This document shows, one piece after another, positions 16,983 through 22,820 of a stretch of DNA of 64,000 nt. Below the pieces are notes generated by a model, which saw only the letters and a list, made by a program, of their open reading frames with translations, was not told where the DNA came from and did not search any database. The stretch lies in the NCBI GenBank assembly GCA_050789445.1, contig JAILXR010000001.1, forward strand, positions 2,480,001 to 2,544,000, read 5' to 3'. Each line of letters starts with the position of its first letter. Position 1 is the stretch's first letter. Made by a program: the position numbers and the translations under genes. This DNA comes from JAWSVE01 sp050789445 (GTDB lineage: Bacteria > Pseudomonadota > Gammaproteobacteria > Pseudomonadales > Cellvibrionaceae).

Positions 16983-17501
16983 TTAAAAGACTTCATGGTG
17001 TTCAAATACGAAAACCCTAAAATCTGATGTTTTCCTAACGTTTTCGAGAACGCCCGAAGCTAATATTCTTTCATAGGCTTCTCTGCCAGCGGACTCAAAT
17101 ACACTAGAAAATTTTTCTTGAGCTTGATCCCACTCAGGATCACTTAAGGTTTCCATGTAATTTTTATATGAATTGATTCTATCAAGCGTAGGCTGCCACA
17201 GTTTCTCCCATATATCGCAATCGTAATTTAAATCAAAATACGCCCATTCTTGATTGTTCCATTTGATTTCCTCTCCCATGATGCTTTCCATTGGTTCACC
17301 AGACTTAGAGTAAGAATCAATTGTTGACTGAAATGATTCGATTGAGCTTGCTCCAATGTGAAAATAACCTTCTTCAGCTAAAATCTCTATTGCGAAGCCA
17401 AAAAATGTTTCATCTTGGTGTTCTTCAAAGAATCTCTCTATGCAAGGAATAGAGGAATCGTATAGCGCGGTTACTAACTCAGCTTGCTTGAATAATTCCA
17501 T
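16983..17501 (-). CDS. cassette 3: DUF4303-like protein
   Basis: 172 aa, acidic, soluble. The N-terminal arrangement (FFEEHQDETFFGFAIEIL then EEGYFHIGASSIES) follows the DUF4303 pattern of a conserved FYGFxLYT strand with a following aliphatic strand, but at a distance, so the assignment is tentative. DUF4303 proteins are found in polymorphic-toxin immunity loci by association. The rest is aromatic-rich and acidic (EWAYFDLNYDCDIWEKLW). The stop is 6 nt from the attC core and the ATG 22 nt from the next. Confidence 0.7.
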   Translation of the reverse strand: MELFKQAELVTALYDSSIPCIERFFEEHQDETFFGFAIEILAEEGYFHIGASSIESFQSTIDSYSKSGEPMESIMGEEIKWNNQEWAYFDLNYDCDIWEKLWQPTLDRINSYKNYMETLSDPEWDQAQEKFSSVFESAGREAYERILASGVLENVRKTSDFRVFVFEHHEVF

Positions 17502-17523
17502 ATTTTTCTCGATGCCTTTTTAC

Positions 17524-17643
17524 GCATAACGCCGCGCTCACCTGCACATACTGCGGAGAGCGTTTTTGTGTAAAGAAGGAGCGAAGCGACATGCACAAAA
17601 ACGAGTGTAGCAGTATGTGTCAGCGTGCAGCGCTTTGTTAGGC
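17524..17643 (-). repeat. attC site of cassette 2
   Basis: Cores GCATAAC (17524-17530) and GTTAGGC (17637-17643), 120 bp. Central arms CGTTTTTGTGT and TGCACAAAAACG pair around AGAAGGAGCGAAGCGAC. Confidence 0.88.
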
Positions 17644-17710
17644 GCTCGTCAAACTGGCATTTTCTTATTGTCCTGATGGAGGCTCCCATAGCTCCACTTT
17701 ATTCCCGAGT

Positions 17711-18082
17711 CTAACCATCACTACCCTCCCAGGTACCGCCACCTCTAATGCATGCTTTTTTCATAAGCGACATATCGTTCTCGTATAAATAAGAAATGTA
17801 CGGCAGTGGTTTTCCATTCTGCGTTCTCAACCCTTTGCAAACAGCTTTATACATTGGCGGACACTTTGTTACATAAGTTGTTTCAAACCTCATATATTCA
17901 TCACTCTCTAGCTCACAAACTTCTTTAAAGTGCTCAGGTGATAAACTGATATTCTCCACGCAGGTGCGTGTGTTGCCAAATTCGGAAAAACCCAATACTA
18001 CACACTGCTCATCTCGTGCGTAGAGGTTGCTGGAAGGCAAGATTAACGATATGAATGCGAATAACAAATAAAAAGGTTTCAT
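17711..18082 (-). CDS. cassette 2: exported cysteine-rich protein
   Basis: 123 aa from the ATG at 18082, which has GGAG 7 nt upstream; an in-frame TTG at 18094 overlaps that Shine-Dalgarno. An N-terminal signal peptide (FYLLFAFISLILPSSNLYA, cleavage near YAR) is followed by a domain with six cysteines, so it is periplasmic with disulfides. It ends with GGTWEGSDG. The gap from its stop to the attC (67 nt) is much longer than in the other cassettes; in the +1 frame the coding potential continues to 17665, which hints at a frameshift near 17720. Family not recognised. Confidence 0.7.
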   Translation of the reverse strand: MKPFYLLFAFISLILPSSNLYARDEQCVVLGFSEFGNTRTCVENISLSPEHFKEVCELESDEYMRFETTYVTKCPPMYKAVCKGLRTQNGKPLPYISYLYENDMSLMKKACIRGGGTWEGSDG

Positions 18083-18144
18083 ACAATTCTCCAAATTCTC
18101 ATTATAAAAGATGTTTAGTAGGATAAAGCGAAATAGCCATACCA

Positions 18145-18237
18145 GCCTAACGCCCCAAGCAGCAGAAAAGTGGGCGTTTTAATGGCCTGCTTTTCAAGGC
18201 CATTGCCCACGTTTTCTGCTGGCTTGGTTTGTTATGC
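18145..18237 (-). repeat. attC site of cassette 1
   Basis: Cores GCCTAAC (18145-18151) and GTTATGC (18231-18237), 93 bp. Arms AAGCAGCAGAAAAGTGGGC and GCCCACGTTTTCTGCTGGCTT pair almost completely. Confidence 0.9.
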
Positions 18238-18672
18238 ATTTGGATAGTTTTCCGATTTTATTTGTTCAAGATCTTCTTTCAACATATTATAAAATTCCTT
18301 GACGTCCAGTTCTTCTCCGTCTTCAACTCGTTTAGATATCATTGTTTGTGGGAATATTATAAGGATTGTTTCTTTGTACCTTAGGCATGCATCCTTTCCA
18401 TATTCATCCTCTACAATCCACCAATCATAGTCAGGGGTATTCTCAATAAACATTTTTCCAAATACTATACCTAGTGATTGTAATTCTTGAGTATTGGAAG
18501 CCGGTACATCATTCGAATCAATTATTTTTTGAAGCCTAGATAAGTCCGCTAGGGTTCCATCCATTTCTTCTCCGAGCACATCTTTTGAGATTTGATTTCC
18601 AAGTAACCACATTTTCGCAATATATGTAGTCCACTCATCATCGGGTGCTGAAATTATTTGCTCCATGCTCAT
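18232..18672 (-). CDS. cassette 1: DUF3806 protein
   Basis: 146 aa, acidic, cytoplasmic. The block LGIVFGKMFIENTPDYDWWIVEDEYG and the following LRYKETILIIFPQTMISKRVEDGE (parts) is the DUF3806 pattern, whose function is unknown. It is the newest, attI-proximal cassette, so it is the one most exposed to the leader promoter. The stop codon lies inside the attC core, and the ATG at 18672 is 10 nt from attI. Confidence 0.8.
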   Translation of the reverse strand: MSMEQIISAPDDEWTTYIAKMWLLGNQISKDVLGEEMDGTLADLSRLQKIIDSNDVPASNTQELQSLGIVFGKMFIENTPDYDWWIVEDEYGKDACLRYKETILIIFPQTMISKRVEDGEELDVKEFYNMLKEDLEQIKSENYPNA

Positions 18673-18682
18673 TACTCTTTAT

Positions 18683-18689
18683 GCATAAC
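18683..18689 (-). other. attI recombination core
   Basis: GTTATGC on the minus strand at the boundary between cassette 1 and the leader, with GCGTTATGC context. This is where IntI would insert new cassettes. The next 40 bp into the leader contain another GTTATA pair that could be part of the IntI-binding region of attI. Confidence 0.75.
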
Positions 18690-18702
18690 GCTTATTATAA
18701 CG

Positions 18703-19021
18703 GCGCAGCGGTATAACCCCACTTACACCGCCGTGGCGGGTTAATGTTCGTATTTCGTAGTTTTGCAGCCTTAGCGGTATAACACGCAATTCTTACAGCT
18801 CCAAAATCTCTCTTATCTTTTTGTTTTTCTTGAAGTTATTTCTTTTGTAAATACTGATCCGTAATTATGAAGCCGTAGCGGGTTTATTACGGATTTTGAG
18901 CATTAAACCGCCTTAGCGGGATAATGTCGAGAGAATGGCGCGACACAGGCTTTTAACTGTTTGAATTTATTTGAGTTTTTTAAGTTGCGCAATTAACTTG
19001 CAGATTATACCGCTACGGCTT
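18703..19021. repeat. six-copy CCGNNTAGCGG motif in the integron leader
   Basis: A motif close to GCC(G/T)TAGCGG(G/T)(A/T)TAA occurs at 18703-18717, 18727-18746, 18766-18783, 18870-18888 and 18907-18926 on the plus strand and at 19004-19021 on the minus strand. Copies 2 and 5 are small palindromes (CCGCC-GT-GGCGG and CCGC-CTTA-GCGG). The copies are unevenly spaced. I do not recognise the element. It may be an IntI or host-factor binding array, or a REP-like element. Confidence 0.7.
18857..18894. repeat. perfect 9-bp inverted repeat around leader motif copy 4
   Basis: Arms ATCCGTAAT (18857-18865) and ATTACGGAT (18886-18894) flank the fourth copy of the leader motif. A protein dimer site or cruciform is possible. 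Confidence 0.6.
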
Positions 19022-19033
19022 GTTTTTGCTCAA
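19004..19033 (-). promoter_or_regulatory. candidate cassette promoter Pc
   Basis: On the minus strand TTGAGC (19033-19028), an 18-nt spacer and a consensus TATAAT (19009-19004) facing the cassettes. Transcription would begin near 18997, about 300 nt before cassette 1. The -10 lies in the sixth leader motif copy. The strand and position match a typical Pc; it has not been tested. Confidence 0.6.
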
Positions 19034-19044
19034 TTTTCATTATA

Positions 19045-19060
19045 CTGTACGTTAATACAG
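19045..19060 (+). promoter_or_regulatory. LexA operator of intI
   Basis: A perfect SOS box, CTGT-N8-ACAG, 40 bp before the intI start codon and close to a likely -10 (TATATT at 19067-19072). LexA control of integron integrases is established in Vibrio cholerae and class 1 integrons, so IntI here should be induced by DNA damage. Confidence 0.88.
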
Positions 19061-19100
19061 TATCTGTATATTTTAGAATGAAACTACAAGGAGAAATACA

Positions 19101-19161
19101 ATGGAACCCAGTCCATTTATGGAGAAAGTAAAAAGTAAAAGGTGTTATCCGCGTTCGTCAA
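19101..19161 (+). other. out-of-frame 5' end of intI
   Basis: AAGGAG (19088-19093) sits 7 nt before an ATG at 19101 that opens MEPSPFMEKVKSK, the expected IntI N-terminus. It then runs into an A-run (19137-19140) and stops at the TGA overlapping 19176-19178. Dropping one A of the run joins it to GVIRVRQLAYATEKTY of the integrase. One extra base is therefore present, by insertion, assembly error or programmed frameshift. Confidence 0.8.
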
Positions 19162-20106
19162 TTGGCTTACGCGACTGAAAAAACGTATTGTTATTGGATT
19201 CGTTTTTTTATACGTTACAGCCGCTATACATCATCCACCCAAATTACTGCCGAAGACGTGACTCCCTTTTTAACTTATCTTGCCGTTGTTCGAAAAGTTT
19301 CCCCCAATACTCAAAACATTGCTTTTAATTCCATTCTTTTTTTATTTAAAAAAGTTCTCGATCTTCCGCTAGAAAATATAAATGCAGTTCGTTCCAAAGA
19401 ACCTCAACGCATTCCGGTTGTATTGTCTTCAAATGAAGCCTCTAAAATTCTTCAAAATTTATCGCAGCCCTGTAAAACGATGATAGAACTTGCTTGGGGT
19501 GCAGGTTTGCGCAAAATGGAGATCCACCGTTTACGCGTTAAGGATGTTGATTTCGAAAGACGGTGTATTACTGTTCGTGAGGGGAAAGGTCGAAAGGATA
19601 GAGTTACCGTTTTACCTGATCGATGTATTGATGAGTTAAAACATTGCATACAGCGTACAACAAATTTTCACTCATTCGATTGCGATGAAGGTTTTCCGAA
19701 TGTTGACATGCCTTATGCGTTGGCAAAAAAATATCCTAATCACGCGAGAAGTTTAAATTGGAAATTTATTTTCCCTAGTGCAAAACGATCAATTGATCCA
19801 AGAAGTGGCGAAGAAAGACGGCATCACGTACATCCAAGCGTGTTAGAAAAACATTTGCGTACCGCAGTTGTAAAAGCGGAAACCCGAAAAAAAGTTACCT
19901 GCCATACTTTTCGTCATACCTTTGCAACCCAACTTTTAGAGTCCGGTTACGACATTCGAACGGTTCAAGAATTACTCGGCCACTCTGATATCAGAACTAC
20001 TCAAATTTATACTCATGTTATAAAACGCGGTGGCAATGGCGTTATTAGCCCTGCTGATAGAGTCGAGTCGCCAAAATCAACTTATCATTTAATACCCGCA
20101 GCTTAA
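19162..20106 (+). CDS. intI: integron integrase IntI
   Basis: Tyrosine recombinase of the integron branch. The catalytic residues are present: R in GAGLRKMEIHRL, K in REGKGRKDR, H-xx-R in CHTFRHTFAT, H in LLGHSDIRTT and the nucleophile Y in QIYTHV. The IntI-specific insertion is intact (KYPNHARS through IDPRSGEERRHHVHPSVLEK; parts quoted). In the present reading frame only a TTG at 19162 can start it, giving 314 aa, about 20 short of the full form; see the frameshifted 5' end. The gene is SOS-controlled by the LexA box at 19045. IntI would insert and excise the leftward cassettes. If the frameshift is real, it could be inactive or rely on the TTG. Confidence 0.93.
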   Translation: MAYATEKTYCYWIRFFIRYSRYTSSTQITAEDVTPFLTYLAVVRKVSPNTQNIAFNSILFLFKKVLDLPLENINAVRSKEPQRIPVVLSSNEASKILQNLSQPCKTMIELAWGAGLRKMEIHRLRVKDVDFERRCITVREGKGRKDRVTVLPDRCIDELKHCIQRTTNFHSFDCDEGFPNVDMPYALAKKYPNHARSLNWKFIFPSAKRSIDPRSGEERRHHVHPSVLEKHLRTAVVKAETRKKVTCHTFRHTFATQLLESGYDIRTVQELLGHSDIRTTQIYTHVIKRGGNGVISPADRVESPKSTYHLIPAA

Positions 20107-20124
20107 TTTTTTATCCTGCATATT

Positions 20125-20163
20125 CATCTAGCCTAAAATGCGTACGTTATTTTAGGCTAGATG
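20125..20163 (+). terminator. long perfect inverted repeat after intI
   Basis: Arms of 15 nt (20125-20139 and 20149-20163, perfect) with a 9-nt loop. No U-run follows closely, though T-rich sequence begins 10 nt downstream. A terminator of intI is the simplest reading. Confidence 0.5.
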
Positions 20164-20278
20164 AGCTTCAATTCTTTTTATTCATACTTTAGCTAGAATT
20201 TCTCCACGTTTTATTTATGATGGTCTTTCTTGAGTTACACTCAATAATCGACAACAATCCAAGATCATCAGGGTAACA

Positions 20279-20842
20279 ATGACTAAAAAACCGTCTTCTA
20301 AGAAACCTTCACCAAAAAAAGACTCATCAAAGAAAAAAACTGAAAAATTCAATTTTCTATCGCTGAGCCTTACTCAGCAGATTTTATTATCTACTGACGG
20401 CACTGTCACAGACATGCTGGGGTTACTCATTGGGGAACCAATTCGCATTACTAAGTTATCTCAAAACACTTCGAATGCTGATATACCCAAAGAGCTTGAG
20501 CTAGAAACCCCTACCGACGTTATGAGCCGTGAAATTTTATTAACCGGCCATGAAGATAATTATATTTATGCGAAATCTTTATTTGTGATTTCACGAATGA
20601 GTAAAGACATGCAACATAAGCTACTTGAGACGGATACACCTATTGGACTTTTGTGGAAACAAGAAAAGCTAGAAACTTATCGAGAGATGATTTCGCAAGG
20701 CATAGAATCATGCCCCGAGCTTCGCGAGCACTTCCCTTTCACAGATTCAGATGATTTTCTTTGTCGGACTTATACCGTGCGACACAATCAAAAGCCCATC
20801 GGGATTATTACAGAGAAATTCCCTTTGGCATATTTCGAATAA
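20279..20842 (+). CDS. DUF98 / chorismate lyase-like protein
   Basis: 187 aa with a lysine-serine-rich N-terminal tail (about 1-24) and then a DUF98-type domain related to chorismate pyruvate-lyase: QQILLSTDGTVTDMLGLLIG, VMSREILLTGH, YAKSLFVISRMSKDM, LLETDTPIGLLW. UbiC proteins and DUF98 share the fold and a substrate-binding pocket; activity is not certain here. It is the first host gene after the integron. The adjacent genes give no hint of ubiquinone or aromatic metabolism. Confidence 0.7.
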   Translation: MTKKPSSKKPSPKKDSSKKKTEKFNFLSLSLTQQILLSTDGTVTDMLGLLIGEPIRITKLSQNTSNADIPKELELETPTDVMSREILLTGHEDNYIYAKSLFVISRMSKDMQHKLLETDTPIGLLWKQEKLETYREMISQGIESCPELREHFPFTDSDDFLCRTYTVRHNQKPIGIITEKFPLAYFE

Positions 20843-21032
20843 CCTTGTGTTCAAGCAGAACCTCTATTCGCACACTAAAAAATACGATGGTCGACTCTAA
20901 ATTGTCAATTCTTGTGTCCTGTTATCTTTTAATACCGTTGATTGTGGTATAAGTCTGTTTAATACGTTTAATTAACCGGACTCATCTACTTTTTTTAAAA
21001 TTTCAAACAACATTGAATTATACGAGGATGTT

Positions 21033-21812
21033 ATGAAAGCACTCAAAATTATCGGCATATTGATTATCATATTGGCTGCGGCAATAGCGGGTATTGCCTA
21101 TTACGGCTATCAAAATAGCGGTGCTCTTATTAAAGACGCTGTTGAAAAATACGGTTCTGAAGCAATAGGCACTCAGGTATCACTCAATACCGCCAAGTTA
21201 AATTTTGACAAAGACATGAACAGTAGCCTTAAGCTCTCTGGACTTACCGTTGCTAACCCTAGTGGGTTTTCTTCGGATCATGCTTTACAGCTCAATGAAA
21301 TTTCTGTTCAGTTACAACCTAAATCACAGACAAAAGAATTAGTTATTATCGACAAAATTCTAATGTCGGGCGCTCATATTATTGCTGAAGAAAAAAATCT
21401 TAATACAACCAACCTCACGACTCTTGCTGATAACTTATCCCAAGAGAGTAGCTCGACGAGTCAAACATCGACTAACTCTTCAAGTTCTGCGACTCCAAAT
21501 CTTATTGTTAAGTCATTTGAATTTAATAATGCAACGGTAGATTTGATCAGCGAACAGCTAGGTAATCAAACCGTTAAAATGCCTAATTTTTCTGTGAAAA
21601 ATCTCGGCGGTTCTAAAGGACTTCCTCCTGAAGCATTAGCAACGGCATTAATGGACGAGATTCTCGACCAAGCCACATCTGCCGTGAAGAAAGAAACACG
21701 CAATGCGGCTAAAGAAAAAGTACGCAGTGAACTTAAAGATAAACTTAATGAAAAGTTATCGGATGAAGATAAAGAAAAACTGGAAGGTTTAAAATCATTA
21801 TTCAAACGTTAG
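21033..21812 (+). CDS. AsmA-like protein, periplasmic
   Basis: 259 aa with an N-terminal membrane anchor (about 5-27) and a periplasmic AsmA/DUF748-like domain (ALIKDAVEKYGSEAIGTQVSL, then VKSFEFNNATVDLIS; parts). A serine/threonine-rich spacer (about 136-152) and a charged coiled-coil tail (about 218-255, KEKVRSELKDKLNEKL) follow. AsmA-like proteins are linked to outer-membrane lipid transport or assembly, but this is a short divergent member, so no role is claimed. Confidence 0.7.
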   Translation: MKALKIIGILIIILAAAIAGIAYYGYQNSGALIKDAVEKYGSEAIGTQVSLNTAKLNFDKDMNSSLKLSGLTVANPSGFSSDHALQLNEISVQLQPKSQTKELVIIDKILMSGAHIIAEEKNLNTTNLTTLADNLSQESSSTSQTSTNSSSSATPNLIVKSFEFNNATVDLISEQLGNQTVKMPNFSVKNLGGSKGLPPEALATALMDEILDQATSAVKKETRNAAKEKVRSELKDKLNEKLSDEDKEKLEGLKSLFKR

Positions 21813-21888
21813 TATTTTATTACTAGTGTAATATTGTTAATGTTTACCCGCTTTCCACTGATTAGCATACTTAGATAGGAGTTTACTC

Positions 21889-22764
21889 ATGCGATCCCTA
21901 ACACCTTTTTTTACCCTGAAATACTTTTTTGTCATTCTCTTAACAACTATCTTCACAGGCTGCGATTCAAAATCGGCTAACGATACGTCAAAAACTAACG
22001 TGGATGAACAAACCGTAAAATCAACAGCAATAAAGCAAGATATTCGCGGCGAAGAAATCTCGTATGAGGTTGATGGTGTCAAGCTAACGGGTTACATCGC
22101 TTACGATGCGAATCAAACGGAACAACGACCTGGCGTTTTAGTCGTCCATGAATGGTGGGGGCATAATGATTATGTTCGCACGCGAGCACACATGCTTGCC
22201 AAAATGGGTTACACCGCGTTCGCTTTAGATATGTATGGTGATGGAAAACAAGCAGGACACCCTGATGACGCACAAAAATTTATGATGGAAGTCATGAGTA
22301 ATATGTCAGTGGGCGAGCAACGTTTTTCAGCCGCGAAAAAAATTCTTAATGAGCACGAGACAACCTTCCCTAATAAAACAGCAGCCATTGGTTATTGTTT
22401 TGGCGGCGCTGTTGTTTTGCACATGGCGAGACAAGGCGACAACTTACAAGGCGTTGCGAGTTTTCATGGCAATTTATCAACACAAACTCCAGCAAAACCT
22501 CATGCCGTCAAAGCAAAAATTTTGGTAATGCATGGCGCAAATGATCCTTTTGTTCCGGAGGAGCAAGTGGCTGCTTTTAAAACCGAAATGGCTGCCGCTG
22601 TTGCCGATATGAAATTTATTGCCTATCCTGGCGCTCTTCATGCTTTTACCAATCCCGGTGCAACAATCATGGGAGATAAGTTTGGCATACCTCTGGCTTA
22701 CAATAGCGAAGCCGATGAGAAGAGCTGGGCCGAATTAGATTCGTTTTTGAAAACAATTTTTTAA
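21889..22764 (+). CDS. dienelactone hydrolase family lipoprotein
   Basis: 291 aa. A lipoprotein signal (TTIFTGC, lipid-bearing C25) leads into an alpha/beta hydrolase of the dienelactone hydrolase family. The cysteine nucleophile is in GYCFGG (about residue 170), the acid in MHGANDPFVP and the histidine in ALHAFTNPGA. The stretch HEWWGHNDYVRTRAHMLAKM is typical of the exported branch. It likely hydrolyses small esters or lactones in the periplasm. A terminator follows immediately. Confidence 0.88.
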   Translation: MRSLTPFFTLKYFFVILLTTIFTGCDSKSANDTSKTNVDEQTVKSTAIKQDIRGEEISYEVDGVKLTGYIAYDANQTEQRPGVLVVHEWWGHNDYVRTRAHMLAKMGYTAFALDMYGDGKQAGHPDDAQKFMMEVMSNMSVGEQRFSAAKKILNEHETTFPNKTAAIGYCFGGAVVLHMARQGDNLQGVASFHGNLSTQTPAKPHAVKAKILVMHGANDPFVPEEQVAAFKTEMAAAVADMKFIAYPGALHAFTNPGATIMGDKFGIPLAYNSEADEKSWAELDSFLKTIF

Positions 22765-22779
22765 ACGACTCTAAAAATA

Positions 22780-22806
22780 AAAAACCCGCCAATGTGCGGG
22801 TTTTTT
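22780..22806. terminator. bidirectional terminator
   Basis: AAAAACCCGC (22780-22789) and GCGGGTTTTT (22796-22805) with T-runs on both sides, between the convergent dienelactone hydrolase and PQQ dehydrogenase genes. Confidence 0.85.
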
Positions 22807-22820
22807 ATTTTCTTTAATTT

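Larger units (their letters stand above)
12193..20106. mobile_element. chromosomal integron: intI, attI and eleven gene cassettes
   Basis: The integrase gene is at 19162-20106 on the plus strand. To its left, eleven consecutive genes all read leftward, each followed by an imperfect palindrome whose ends match the attC cores (RYYYAAC and GTTRRRY type). This is the standard integron layout, with the insertion point attI at 18683-18689. The attC sites differ in sequence and are 72-155 bp long. Both ends are clear: the distal attC ends at 12193 and the integrase ends at 20106. No transposition genes surround it, so it is a sedentary chromosomal integron. Confidence 0.93.

Noticed and set aside
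12193..18237. attC palindromes read as terminators
   Set aside because: Their ends carry attC core sequences, they are 72-155 bp, and they abut cassette stop codons in the expected order.
18700..19030. CRISPR-like spacing of the leader motif
   Set aside because: The copies are in both orientations, spaced unevenly at 28-104 bp, and not separated by spacers of constant length.
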